The notes beneath the pieces are model-generated. The model ran no database searches. It was not told the DNA's origin and saw only the letters and a list, made by a program, of their open reading frames with translations. The position numbers and the translations under genes were made by a program. Below are positions 33,095 to 41,477 of a stretch of DNA of 41,477 bases, piece by piece. The DNA comes from Caballeronia sp. (GTDB lineage: Bacteria > Pseudomonadota > Gammaproteobacteria > Burkholderiales > Burkholderiaceae): the NCBI RefSeq assembly GCF_028292365.1, contig NZ_JAQGMM010000433.1, positions 1-41,477 on the forward strand. The letters are read 5' to 3'. Positions within the stretch are counted from its first letter, which is position 1. Each line of letters starts with the position of its first letter.

Positions 33095-34042
33095 ATGTTA
33101 CGCATCGGCTATATCGTCGTTCCAAACTTTCAGGTCATGATCTTCGGCGGCCTTACGGTGTTTGAAATGGCGAACCGGATGACCAAGGAACCACACTACG
33201 ATATACGTCTGATATCTGAAGGCGGTGGGCCGGTTAAAAGCTCTCTTGGATATTCTGTCATGACCGACAGTTTCGACGATGGTGGTTTCGACACGGTGAT
33301 CATCGGCGGCGTTATTGATGCTGTTTACACGGCGAGTCCAGCACTGATCAATTATCTAAGAAGCGCGGTCAAGAACACTCGCCGCGTTGCCTCCATGTGC
33401 ACGGGCGCTTTCTTTTTGGCTCAGGCCGGCGTTCTTGATGATCGGCGCGCCACGACGCACTGGGCGCATGCACGCGAATTACAAACCACGTATCCGCGAA
33501 TCAACGTCGAGGAAGATCGTATATTTATCGTAGATGGTCCGGTATGGACATCTGCGGGCATGACGGCGGGAACTGATCTCGCGATTTCGATGGTAGAACG
33601 CGATCTGGGTGCAAAGATAGCGCGAACTATCGCCAAGCGAATGGTCATGTTTCATCGACGTGCCGGCGGACAATTACAGCACTCGACGCTGCTGGATCTC
33701 GATGCCAAAACTGATCGAATCCAGACCGCCTTGGTCTATGCGAAAAGCAATCTGCACATCCCGCTAACGGTGGACAGACTCGCTGAAGCTGCAAATTTGA
33801 GCGTGCGGCAATTCACTCGCGCATTCCGTGAAGAGACGGGGCAGACACCCGCGAAGGCTGTCGAGAATTTGCGGCTGGAAGCGGCGCGTCTCATGGTTGA
33901 GCAGGGAAGGTTGCCAATTGACGTCGTTGCACGAGAAACCGGTTTTGCCGATCCTGACAGAATGCGCCGAGCGTTTTTGCGAGCCTTCGGTCAACCGCCC
34001 CAAGCTATTCGTCGCAACGCACGTGACCATGCGAACGGTTGA
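33095..34042 (+). CDS. GlxA-type AraC-family regulator
   Basis: A 315-residue regulator with an N-terminal DJ-1/PfpI-like domain (IGYIVVPNFQVMIFGGLTVF, ASMCTGAFFLAQAGVLDDR, ATTHWAHARELQTTYP) and a C-terminal AraC double helix-turn-helix (LTVDRLAEAANLSVRQFTRA, VARETGFADPDRMRRAFLRA, FGQPPQAIRR). The start MLRIGYIVV at 33095 has AGGA 7 bases upstream; an in-frame TTG two codons earlier is less likely. The DJ-1 domain keeps the Cys-Thr-Gly at its elbow but is a sensor, not a peptidase, in this family. Divergent from the epoxide-hydrolase pair with about 215 bases between starts. Confidence 0.92.
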   Translation: MLRIGYIVVPNFQVMIFGGLTVFEMANRMTKEPHYDIRLISEGGGPVKSSLGYSVMTDSFDDGGFDTVIIGGVIDAVYTASPALINYLRSAVKNTRRVASMCTGAFFLAQAGVLDDRRATTHWAHARELQTTYPRINVEEDRIFIVDGPVWTSAGMTAGTDLAISMVERDLGAKIARTIAKRMVMFHRRAGGQLQHSTLLDLDAKTDRIQTALVYAKSNLHIPLTVDRLAEAANLSVRQFTRAFREETGQTPAKAVENLRLEAARLMVEQGRLPIDVVARETGFADPDRMRRAFLRAFGQPPQAIRRNARDHANG

Positions 34043-34075
34043 TGTACCAGCGCACGCAGTCGTTGATTGAAGCGA

Positions 34076-34450
34076 TTACCCCCCGGCTCGCTTCGCGTTG
34101 TGGCCATCCTTCTTGAGCGCTTCGATTACCCGCTCGCAATGGTCCCCCTGCACTTCAATCACGCCGTCCTTCACCGTTCCACCAGAACCGCAGGCCGTGC
34201 GCAACTGTTTGCCTAGCAAGGCCAACGCGAGAGGATCGAGCGTCAGCCCTTTAACGATCGTCACGCTTTTGCCGCCCCGGCCTTTGGTCTCGCGAGAGAC
34301 TCGCACCACGCCATCACCTGCCGGTAGTGTCTTGGCCTTCTTGCAGACACATTCCGCGAGCGGCTGCCTGCATTCAGGGCACATCCGTCCGCCATCGGTG
34401 GAATAGACAAGACCACCCCTTGCTCTACCTTTTTCACTACTCTTCATCAT
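34076..34450 (-). CDS. yciH: YciH/SUI1-type translation initiation factor-like protein
   Basis: A 124-residue protein with a C-terminal SUI1 domain (GRGGKSVTIVKGLTLDPLAL, LGKQLRTACGSGGTVKDGVI, EVQGDHCERVIEALKKDGHN) and an N-terminal CPECRQPLAECVC cluster that may bind zinc. This is the bacterial YciH architecture. YciH has been linked to start-site fidelity and stress translation in E. coli; the role is not essential. Two ATG codons are adjacent at the start and no strong ribosome site is visible. Confidence 0.9.
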   Translation of the reverse strand: MMKSSEKGRARGGLVYSTDGGRMCPECRQPLAECVCKKAKTLPAGDGVVRVSRETKGRGGKSVTIVKGLTLDPLALALLGKQLRTACGSGGTVKDGVIEVQGDHCERVIEALKKDGHNAKRAGG

Positions 34451-34567
34451 TGGCTTAGTTAGTGGATTAGTCAGTGGTTTATACCGTCAATGACTGCCAT
34501 CTGCTCGCCTCTCCTATGCGCTTCTATTGCACAGCGGGTGACTTTACCAGCAGCCCATCGAAACGAA

Positions 34568-35485
34568 TCATGACGACGTCGCGTTCGTCCCCAAAATGCC
34601 CATCAGCTTCAGCGCATTCTTCTGCCCCTGGTCCTCGTAGTTGGTATTAAAAACCACATGCGTCAAATCGATCGCCTTCGAAATTTCGATAATCTGACTG
34701 GCTAGCGAATCGAGTTCATCGTCGTTGTACTCGTAGTTGAATCTTGACGACGATGCAACCGCGCCCTTGATATTCCACGTGTCCTGATTGCGACCATGCA
34801 TGCGAATCAACGCGAGCCGCGGATGCGTTGTTTCCCAAATGGCGGGGATGCTGTTACTCGACCCTTGCGGTTCATCCACCACCACATTCACCAGCCCGCG
34901 CTCACGTTCCATGGCCAATGTGGAATCGCGGCGTTTTTCGTCGAACCAGGTCTGGTTGCGAAACTCGACCGCCATGGTGTAGCCGTCCATTGCGCTCATG
35001 ACGTCCGCGCAGTGCTCGACATGCCGGATGCCGTGGGGATTGCAGATCACCCACGGCGCGAACTGGAAATGGACGGCGCCGAGCTTGCCGGCGGCACGAA
35101 GCGGCTCAACGGCTTCGAAGTACCGGCACCATAATTCCTGCTGCAACTCGCCCGGCAAATCCTTGTAATAGAGGCTCGTCTTGCCGTTCTGCGGCAGGTG
35201 CGGCTGCATGTCCGGCGGAAACATGTCGCGTGCGGTCTGATGTCCCGTGAACAAACGGAACGCCTTGATGTTGAACACAAACTCCGGCGGTGTCCGCTCC
35301 GCCCATAACACCGAATTCGCGGCGTTAGGCATGGCGTAATAGCTGGAATCGACCTCGACCAAAGGGAACACGGACGCGTAATAACGCAAGCGCGCCTCCG
35401 CGCTCGAACAACCGGGCGGATAAAAACGCTTGCACTTGATCAGCGTGGGGTCCGTCCACGAAGCTGTGCCAACCATGATGGTCAC
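34568..35485 (-). CDS. DUF72 (YecE-like) protein
   Basis: A 305-residue TIM-barrel protein of the DUF72 family: IMVGTASWTDPTLIKCKRFY, FPLVEVDSSYYAMPNAANSV, FVFNIKAFRLFTGHQTARD, AVEFRNQTWFDEKR, VVVDEPQGSSNSIPAIWETT and ALIRMHGRNQDTWNI. The start is GTG at 35485 with GGGAG 8 bases upstream; the next ATG (residue 4) is too far from that site. The function of the family is unknown. It is divergent from the imu cassette with the LexA box between them. Confidence 0.9.
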   Translation of the reverse strand: MTIMVGTASWTDPTLIKCKRFYPPGCSSAEARLRYYASVFPLVEVDSSYYAMPNAANSVLWAERTPPEFVFNIKAFRLFTGHQTARDMFPPDMQPHLPQNGKTSLYYKDLPGELQQELWCRYFEAVEPLRAAGKLGAVHFQFAPWVICNPHGIRHVEHCADVMSAMDGYTMAVEFRNQTWFDEKRRDSTLAMERERGLVNVVVDEPQGSSNSIPAIWETTHPRLALIRMHGRNQDTWNIKGAVASSSRFNYEYNDDELDSLASQIIEISKAIDLTHVVFNTNYEDQGQKNALKLMGILGTNATSS

Positions 35486-35596
35486 CGCGCATTCTCCCTA
35501 CCATTTTTGCCGCATTCACAGGTCATGATTTTCTCCCCGTTTTTCTCTCTGCCTTTTAAAAGGGGCAGTTCAGGCTCGATCAAATTCAAGGTAAAG

Positions 35597-35616
35597 TACT
35601 GTACATCCATACAGGT
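35597..35616 (+). promoter_or_regulatory. LexA (SOS) box of the imu cassette
   Basis: TACTGTACATCCATACAGGT contains CTGT-N8-ACAG exactly (35599-35614), the proteobacterial LexA consensus. It ends about 10 bases before the imuA start codon, so LexA binding would block transcription and the cassette should be induced by DNA damage. The DUF72 gene is more than 110 bases away on the other side and probably not controlled by it. Confidence 0.93.
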
Positions 35617-35625
35617 TAATTTGCC

Positions 35626-36333
35626 ATGTCAGCCTTGCTCAAGAACGTCGAAGACATCCACCCCGCCTTATGGCGAGGGTCGCAGCTCGCGCGCTCGCAT
35701 GGGCAAACGGTCGACACGGGTTACGCCGTGCTGTCGGCCGAACTGCCGGGCGGCGGCTGGCCGCTGGGCACGCTGATCGAGTTGCTGGTGCAGCAGCCGG
35801 GCGTGGGCGAAGTCAGGCTGTTACGCCCGGCGCTCGCCGCAGTGAGCCGCCGCCCTATCGCCTTTGTGCAACCGCCTCATAGTCCAAATTCTCTCGCTTT
35901 TGCGTATCTGGGTGTGCCGCTCGAGAAGCTGCTCCAGGTGCGTGCATCGAAACTGGCTGACGCATTGTGGTCAGCCGAGCAAATTCTCAAGACCGGCAGT
36001 TGCGGCGCGCTGGTCTTCTGGCAGCAGTACGCGCGCACGGAGTCGCTGCGGCGCCTCCACATGGCCGCGCAATCCTCTGAAACGCTGTTCCTGATGGTGC
36101 GGCCGCTCGCGAGCGCGGCGGATTCGTCACCGGCCACGTTGAGGCTGTGCGTGCGGCCGGCCGGCGACGGTATTGCTGTCGACATCATCAAGCGCAAAGG
36201 CCCGATCCGTGCTGAAAGACTGTCCGTCACCCTGCAACCCTCTCCCGTTCTAATGAGTCCCCATGCCCGTGTACGTCGGCATACATCTACCCCGGTTGTC
36301 GCTGGAAGTGTTCCGTCCACGCTGGTCGCGTAG
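35626..36333 (+). CDS. imuA: ImuA, accessory protein of error-prone repair
   Basis: A 235-residue ImuA: MSALLKNVEDIHPALWRGSQ, then LPGGGWPLGTLIELLVQQPG, LRPALAAVSRRPIAFVQPPH, LGVPLEKLLQVRASKLADAL and WSAEQILKTGSCGALVFWQ. The family is a degenerate RecA/SulA-like protein that works with ImuB and DnaE2 in damage-induced mutagenesis. It starts 10 bases after the LexA box. Its last 71 bases overlap imuB in another frame, which ties expression of the two. Confidence 0.93.
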   Translation: MSALLKNVEDIHPALWRGSQLARSHGQTVDTGYAVLSAELPGGGWPLGTLIELLVQQPGVGEVRLLRPALAAVSRRPIAFVQPPHSPNSLAFAYLGVPLEKLLQVRASKLADALWSAEQILKTGSCGALVFWQQYARTESLRRLHMAAQSSETLFLMVRPLASAADSSPATLRLCVRPAGDGIAVDIIKRKGPIRAERLSVTLQPSPVLMSPHARVRRHTSTPVVAGSVPSTLVA

Positions 36334-37756
36334 GCCTGAACATGGCTGCGTCGTCCTCGACCGCGACACGGTCTTCATAGGAGACAAGGGCGCTCGCGAG
36401 GCCGGCGTATGCGTGGGCATGAAACGCGGCGGCGTCCTCACGCTCTCGCCCGACACCCTCATGTTCGAGCGTGAGCTGAGCCGGGAAAACGACTTGATGC
36501 GCGAGGTAGCTTTTTCGTTGATGAAATTTTCACCCATGGTCGCGCTCTGCGATGAGGAAACCATTGTTATCGACGTCACGGCGAGCTTGCGGCTCTTCGG
36601 CGGCATCGTGCCGCTGTGTCATCAGATGCAGGAGATTGTGAATGCCATCGGCGTGACGGCACGCCTTAGCACGGCGCCGACCGGCCAGGGCGCGTGGCTG
36701 CTGGCCAAAAGCACCCGGAACGCTCACCTCGGCAAGCGGCGCGTGCTGAAAATGGCATCGCTTGAACGCAAGCTTGGAACGCTGCCGTTCCAGGCCGCGC
36801 CGGAAGTGCGCGCGTTCACGGACTGGTTCAACGGGCTGGGTTGCAAGACGCTGAACGACATTCGCCGCCTGCCGCGTGCAGGGCTTAAAAAGCGTTGCGG
36901 CGTCGCGCTGCTGGATTCGCTCGATCGCGCTTATGGACTCGCGCCCGAGCTATACGAATGGCTGGCTGTGCCGCCTGCTTTCAGCGCGCGCATCGAGTTG
37001 CCCGATCGTATCGAGCACGCGGAAGCCATGTTGTTTTCCGCGCGCCGGTTGATCGTGCAATTGTGCGGCTGGCTGAGCGCGCAGCAACTGGCGCTCACGC
37101 ACGCCACGCTCACGCTGGAGCACGAGCGCGGCCGCGATGCCATCGACCCCACCGTTATCCAGATCGCGCTCGCTGAACCCACCTGGCACGAAGAACATCT
37201 GCTGCGCTTGTTCAAGGAGCGGCTTGGCCGCACGGAACTCGTGGCTCCGGTGATTGCGATGCGTCTGAGCGCCGCAAAAATACAGCCCGCCGAGCCGCCT
37301 ACCGAGACGCTTTTCCCTGAACCCGGCGGCTCGCCAGAAGACCACAATCGTTTGCTGGAATTGCTGGTTGCGCGACTGGGCGCCGAGAACGTGCTGCGAG
37401 CGGCGCCTTCATCGGATTACCGGCCTGAACAGGCGAACCGATGGATCTCCGTCACCGACACCACCCATCCTCAAAAGCTGGAAGCCGTGCCGTCGGATCT
37501 GCCGCGTCCGGCGTGGCTGCTTGAAAAGCCGCTGCAATTGATGATGAAAAACCATCGGCCGTTTTATGGGTCGTCGCTAAAACTGGTGTCGCCGGCTGAA
37601 CGCATCGAGGCGGGATGGTTCGATAGTAATTTGATGAGCCGCGATTATTTCGTCGCGCAAGCCAGCGATCAAAGTTGCTACTGGATTTATCGCGAGCGGC
37701 CCGGTAGTGCTGACGCCGAAGATCCGCGCTGGTTTCTCCACGGTCTGTTTGGATGA
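36263..37756 (+). CDS. imuB: ImuB, catalytically degenerate Y-family polymerase homologue
   Basis: A 497-residue ImuB starting MPVYVGIHLPRLSLEVFRPR. It has the Y-family order (palm with GCVVLDRDTVFIGDKGAREA, DETIVIDVTASLRLFGG, HhH region CKTLNDIRRLPRAGLKKRCG, little finger around 290-400). In active Y-family enzymes the first motif is D-x-D followed by F/Y; here it is GIHLPRL, so the catalytic acid is missing, as known for ImuB. It acts as the hub linking the beta clamp with DnaE2 and ImuA. It overlaps imuA by 71 bases and ends 6 bases before dnaE2. Confidence 0.94.
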   Translation: MPVYVGIHLPRLSLEVFRPRWSRRPEHGCVVLDRDTVFIGDKGAREAGVCVGMKRGGVLTLSPDTLMFERELSRENDLMREVAFSLMKFSPMVALCDEETIVIDVTASLRLFGGIVPLCHQMQEIVNAIGVTARLSTAPTGQGAWLLAKSTRNAHLGKRRVLKMASLERKLGTLPFQAAPEVRAFTDWFNGLGCKTLNDIRRLPRAGLKKRCGVALLDSLDRAYGLAPELYEWLAVPPAFSARIELPDRIEHAEAMLFSARRLIVQLCGWLSAQQLALTHATLTLEHERGRDAIDPTVIQIALAEPTWHEEHLLRLFKERLGRTELVAPVIAMRLSAAKIQPAEPPTETLFPEPGGSPEDHNRLLELLVARLGAENVLRAAPSSDYRPEQANRWISVTDTTHPQKLEAVPSDLPRPAWLLEKPLQLMMKNHRPFYGSSLKLVSPAERIEAGWFDSNLMSRDYFVAQASDQSCYWIYRERPGSADAEDPRWFLHGLFG

Positions 37757-37762
37757 TGCGCC

Positions 37763-40700
37763 GTGGATACCACCTTCTCCATGCTGCCCGCGTATGCGGA
37801 GCTTTTCGCGTTTTCCAACTTCACGTTCCTGCACGGAGCATCGCGTGGAGAGGAATTGGTCGCGCGCGCGGCGCAACTCGGTTATGCCGGTCTGGCGATC
37901 ACCGATGAATGCTCGCTCGCGGGTGTCGTACGCGCGCATGTGGAGGCGAAGAACCTGAATTTTCCGCTGGTGATTGGCTCGTATTTCAAGCTCGTCAATG
38001 CGGATCTTTCGCCGGCCTTCGGACTCATTTTGCTGGCCACGAACCGCAATGGTTACGGCAATTTGTCCGAGCTCATCACCATTGCCCGCATGCGGTCGAA
38101 AAAAGGCGCGTACCTGCTCACGCCTAACGATCTGGCACGGCCCGATAAAGAGTTCGCGCATCTGCGCGGTATGCCGGATTGCCTCGCGATCCTGGTGCCC
38201 GATTTCCCCGCGAAGCAGACTGCGCTCGATGCCCAGATCGAATGGCTCGACACCACGTTTCCTCAACGGGCGTGGGTTGGATTGACGCTGCACCAGCGCG
38301 CGCTCGATGACATCCACCGGGGGATCGTCGAGCACGTGGCTGCGTTTCATAAGGTGCCTGTGGTGGCGACCGGCAACGTGGTGATGCACGTGCGCTCGCG
38401 CAAGCCGCTGCAGGACACCATGACGGCAATTCGTATTGGCAAGCCCGTGTCGGAATGTGGTTACGATCTCGCGCCGAACGCCGAACAACATCTGCGTTCC
38501 AGGTTGCGGCTCGCGAATCTCTATCCGGAATACACGCTTGGCGAAACGCTCAACGTGCTCAAGCACTGCACCTTTTCACTCGATGATTTGCGTTACGACT
38601 ATCCCGACGAGATTGTGCCGGCCGGTTATACCCACGCCGCGTATTTGCGGCAGGAAACCTATATTGGCGCGCATCGGCGTTTTCCGCTCGGCGTTCCGCA
38701 CAAGGTGCAGGCGCAGATAGAACATGAACTCGAGTTGATCGAGCATATGAAATACGAGGCGTATTTTCTCACCGTCTACGACCTCGTCCGCTTTGCGCGC
38801 GGTGAAAATATCCTTTGTCAAGGGCGTGGTTCCGCGGCGAACTCCGCTGTGTGCTATTGCCTCGGTGTTACTGAAGTGGACCCGGCGCGCAGCAACATGC
38901 TGTTCGAGCGATTTATCAGTAAAGAGCGCGGTGAACCGCCGGATATTGATGTCGACTTCGAGCATCAGCGGCGCGAGGAAGTCATCCAGTACATCTATCG
39001 AAAATATGGGCGTGATCGCACGGCGATTGCGGCGGCGGTGTCGACATATCGGCCACGCGGCGCATTGCGTGAAACGGGCAAGGCGCTGGGCGTCGATCCG
39101 CAGATTGTGGATCGCGTCGCGAAGTCGCATCAGTGGTTCGATACCAGTCATGACCTGCTGCAGCGCTTCACTGAATCCGGGCTTGATCCGGAGAATACGT
39201 TGATTCAATCGTGGGCTTCGCTGGCCGCGCAGTTACTGAATTTTCCGCGGCATTTATCGCAGCATTCCGGGGGATTTGTGATCAGCCGGGAGAAACTGAC
39301 GCGGCTGGTTCCTATCGAAAATGCGGCTATGGTGGATCGCAGCGTGATCCAGTGGGACAAGGACGATCTGGAAGCGCTGGGGCTTTTAAAAGTTGATGTG
39401 CTCGCGCTCGGCATGCTCTCGGCCATTCGACGCACGCTCGATATTGTCTCGGAGAAACGCGGCGAGCGTCTTGAGATGCAGGACATTCCACCCGACGATA
39501 AACCGACCTACGACATGATCTCGCAGGCGGACACTATCGGCGTGTTTCAGATTGAGTCGCGTGCGCAAATGTCGATGTTGCCGCGACTGCGGCCGAAGGA
39601 GTTTTACGATCTGGTGATCGAGGTGGCGATCGTACGGCCCGGTCCGATTCAGGGTGGCGCAGTGCATCCGTATTTGCGGCGGCGTCAGGGGTTGGAGGAA
39701 GTGAACTACCCTAGCGAGGGGTTGAAGATCGCACTCGAAAGAACCTTGGGCGTGCCGATATTTCAGGAACAGGTCATGCAGATCGCGATGATCGCAGCGG
39801 GGTTTACAGCCGGTGAAGCCGATGCATTGCGACGGGCAATGGCAGCATGGAAACGCAAAGGCGGTCTGGGAAAATATTATGACCGGATTGTGAACGGCAT
39901 GGTCGAGCGCGGTTATAAAAAGGCCTTTGCAGAAGCAATTTTTGAGCAGATCAAGGGCTTCGGTGAATATGGTTTTCCGGAAAGCCATGCGGCGAGTTTT
40001 GCGTTGCTTGTGTATGTCAGCAGTTGGTTGAAGCGACATGAACCAGCGGCGTTTCTTGCGGCCATGCTCAACTCGCAACCGATGGGTTTCTACTCCCCTT
40101 CGCAACTCGTGCAGGACGCCAAGCGTCATGGTGTAGTCGTGTTTCCCGCTGACGTGACGGTGAGCGGTTGGGATTCGGTGCTTGAGTATCCGGATGAATG
40201 CCGCGGCGATGACAGCAGGCCTGCTGTGCGACTGGGGTTATCGCTGCTTCGCGGGATGCGGGATGGTGCGGCTGAGCGTATTGAAACTGCCCGTAGCGTG
40301 CGTCAGTTCGAAAACGTGGGGGACCTCGCACAACGGGCGCAACTTGATCGGCATGACTTGCAGGCGCTGGCTGCTGCCAACGCGTTGACTTCGCTCGCCG
40401 GGAATCGGAGGGAAGCGTTATGGCAGTCCGTGGCTGCAGTGCCCGACAAGGATCTGCTCAACGATGCCCGCGTAGAAGATGTCACGCCGCTGCTTGGCGC
40501 GCCTTCGGAAGCTGACGATATTGTCAGCGACTACAAGGCTACGGGTCTGTCTCTCGGACGTCATCCGCTTGAACTGTTGCGTCCGGCGTTGCTTGAGCAT
40601 CGGTTGATGTCGGCCGCTACGTTGCGTGATTACAGGAATGGACGATTAGCGCGTGGGTGCGGACTCGTGACGGTGCGTCAACGGCCTGGAACCGCGAAGG

Positions 40701-40924
40701 GCGTGATGTTCGTTACGATTGAAGATGAGACCGGTAATGTGAACGTCATCGTGTGGCCTGGTCTGCTCGAGAAGCAGCGCCGCGAGGCGCTCGGTTCGAC
40801 GTTGCTGGCCGTGTACGGTACATGGCAATGTGAGGGCGAGGTTCGACATCTCGTTGCGCAAAGGTTGGTGGATATGTCGTATCTGCTGGGTGGGTTGACG
40901 AGCGTTAGCCGGGACTTTCATTGA
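37763..40924 (+). CDS. dnaE2: DnaE2 (ImuC), error-prone DNA polymerase III alpha subunit
   Basis: A 1053-residue C-family polymerase. PHP domain at the N-terminus (YAELFAFSNFTFLHGASRGE, ITDECSLAGVVRAHVEAKNL), polymerase palm with GRGSAANSAVCYCLGVTEVD and the catalytic acids in PPDIDVDFEHQRREE, fingers with GFGEYGFPESHAASFALLVY and a C-terminal OB fold (GLVTVRQRPGTAKGVMFVTI). The start is GTG at 37763; the next Met (residue 7) is also possible. The length and lack of a tau-binding tail fit DnaE2 rather than replicative DnaE. It is the synthesising enzyme of the SOS mutasome and completes the imuA-imuB-dnaE2 operon. Confidence 0.95.
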   Translation: MDTTFSMLPAYAELFAFSNFTFLHGASRGEELVARAAQLGYAGLAITDECSLAGVVRAHVEAKNLNFPLVIGSYFKLVNADLSPAFGLILLATNRNGYGNLSELITIARMRSKKGAYLLTPNDLARPDKEFAHLRGMPDCLAILVPDFPAKQTALDAQIEWLDTTFPQRAWVGLTLHQRALDDIHRGIVEHVAAFHKVPVVATGNVVMHVRSRKPLQDTMTAIRIGKPVSECGYDLAPNAEQHLRSRLRLANLYPEYTLGETLNVLKHCTFSLDDLRYDYPDEIVPAGYTHAAYLRQETYIGAHRRFPLGVPHKVQAQIEHELELIEHMKYEAYFLTVYDLVRFARGENILCQGRGSAANSAVCYCLGVTEVDPARSNMLFERFISKERGEPPDIDVDFEHQRREEVIQYIYRKYGRDRTAIAAAVSTYRPRGALRETGKALGVDPQIVDRVAKSHQWFDTSHDLLQRFTESGLDPENTLIQSWASLAAQLLNFPRHLSQHSGGFVISREKLTRLVPIENAAMVDRSVIQWDKDDLEALGLLKVDVLALGMLSAIRRTLDIVSEKRGERLEMQDIPPDDKPTYDMISQADTIGVFQIESRAQMSMLPRLRPKEFYDLVIEVAIVRPGPIQGGAVHPYLRRRQGLEEVNYPSEGLKIALERTLGVPIFQEQVMQIAMIAAGFTAGEADALRRAMAAWKRKGGLGKYYDRIVNGMVERGYKKAFAEAIFEQIKGFGEYGFPESHAASFALLVYVSSWLKRHEPAAFLAAMLNSQPMGFYSPSQLVQDAKRHGVVVFPADVTVSGWDSVLEYPDECRGDDSRPAVRLGLSLLRGMRDGAAERIETARSVRQFENVGDLAQRAQLDRHDLQALAAANALTSLAGNRREALWQSVAAVPDKDLLNDARVEDVTPLLGAPSEADDIVSDYKATGLSLGRHPLELLRPALLEHRLMSAATLRDYRNGRLARGCGLVTVRQRPGTAKGVMFVTIEDETGNVNVIVWPGLLEKQRREALGSTLLAVYGTWQCEGEVRHLVAQRLVDMSYLLGGLTSVSRDFH

Positions 40925-41057
40925 TATTTTTTGTCATTTTTTATTATCAGCACTCCATTTAAATTGGTTTATCGCAAGTCGGGGATGTTCTTGTTCAATG
41001 TCTTGCGTGAAACGCACTATATTAGAGGCTGGTATTGGTCACTGAAGGAGTCCGAGT

Positions 41058-41477
41058 ATGAAAGTCCGTATGTATCGCCGCACTGTTGCAGGCATCGCAA
41101 TTGCAATGTTGTTACCCTTTTCAGCCGCTCACGCGCAGCTTGGCAATTTGCTGAAGGGAGGCGGCAGCTCCGATGGATCGTCGTCCAGCGGGCTCAGCAG
41201 CCTGGGGAACATGAGCGGTATGACCAGTGGGTTGACCGGGTCATCGCTGACATCGGGTAGTACGAGTAATGTCGCGGGTGTGCTGCAGTTCTGTATCAAG
41301 AACAATTATCTCAGTGGGAATGGAGCGTCGTCCGTTAAGGATTCGCTGATGAGCAAGCTGGGTGGGACGTCGGCTGCGTCGTCGGATAGTGGGTATACCG
41401 CCGGGGCTGCGGGGCTTTTGAAAAGCGGCGATGGGAAGTCGGTGGATCTGAGTGGCGGTGGGTTGAAGCAGCAAGTT
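41058..41477 (+). CDS. DUF2501 exported protein (partial, 3' end outside window)
   Basis: The last 140 codons of the window read MKVRMYRRTVAGIAIAMLLP, a signal peptide ending AHAQ, then a Ser/Gly-rich stretch (GGGSSDGSSSSGLSSLGNMS) and the DUF2501 core (GVLQFCIKNNYLSGNGASSV, KDSLMSKLGG). This is the YjjA-like family of unknown function, exported. GAAGGAG 7 bases before the ATG is an excellent ribosome site. The gene runs off the window end. Confidence 0.9.
   Translation, partial: MKVRMYRRTVAGIAIAMLLPFSAAHAQLGNLLKGGGSSDGSSSSGLSSLGNMSGMTSGLTGSSLTSGSTSNVAGVLQFCIKNNYLSGNGASSVKDSLMSKLGGTSAASSDSGYTAGAAGLLKSGDGKSVDLSGGGLKQQV

Noticed and set aside
35552-35563. Palindrome CCTTTTAAAAGG before the imu cassette
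   Set aside because: Short AT-rich palindrome with no matching regulator; the LexA box nearby explains control of the operon.
37577-38566. Minus-strand 329-codon frame opposite imuB/dnaE2
   Set aside because: Antisense to conserved polymerase sequence; no domain recognised.

Overview
The window looks like chromosome from a member of the Burkholderiaceae, most likely Paraburkholderia, Caballeronia or a close relative. This is inferred from high-GC codon use, many LysR regulators, a DUF4148 and a DUF2501 secreted protein, a DUF2945 protein and an imuA-imuB-dnaE2 cassette. I see no tRNA, rRNA, CRISPR array, insertion sequence or phage gene. Both ends cut a gene: an aminotransferase at the left and a DUF2501 protein at the right.

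Layout. 1-2.1 kb: a type Ic aspartate aminotransferase divergent from a LysR regulator. 2.2-6.1 kb: a solute-binding protein translationally coupled to a large CHASE-PAS-PAS-GGDEF-EAL c-di-GMP enzyme. 6.8-11.4 kb: a periplasmic FKBP isomerase, a first metE and a NiCoT nickel/cobalt permease, all on the minus strand. 11.7-17.2 kb: a plus-strand operon of a glutamine-synthetase-like ligase, an aldehyde dehydrogenase, an iron alcohol dehydrogenase and an M81 (MlrC-type) metallopeptidase, with a convergent LysR gene behind it. 18.4-23.2 kb: a methionine block with a cystathionine gamma-synthase-family enzyme, a second metE and a divergent metR. 23.2-25 kb: a LysR/SDR divergent pair. 25-27.1 kb: a CusRS-like two-component system. 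27.3-30.3 kb: a secreted alpha/beta hydrolase, DUF4148, a gluconate-dehydrogenase-like SDR and DUF2945. 30.8-34 kb: two tandem epoxide-hydrolase-like enzymes, one with a Tat signal, divergent from a GlxA-type AraC regulator. 34-35.5 kb: a YciH/SUI1 protein and a DUF72 protein. 35.6-40.9 kb: the SOS mutagenesis cassette imuA-imuB-dnaE2 behind a perfect LexA box.

The most interesting system is the 11.7-17.2 kb operon. Its four enzyme classes fit a route in which an amino alcohol is gamma-glutamylated, oxidised to aldehyde and then acid, and released by hydrolysis. The M81 metalloenzyme would take the place of the PuuD-type hydrolase of the putrescine pathway. The ligase has Trp where true glutamine synthetase has its ammonium-site Glu, which argues for an amine substrate other than ammonia. 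The pathway is inference; the gene order and residues are read directly.

A second result is that the two metE genes, which are clearly diverged, share a 28-bp upstream motif (20 of 28 identical) at nearly the same distance from their start codons (63 and 67 bp). One copy lies in the metE-metR divergent region, so it is probably the MetR site and both metE genes are probably MetR targets. No cobalamin riboswitch was recognisable near either metE or the cobalt/nickel permease.
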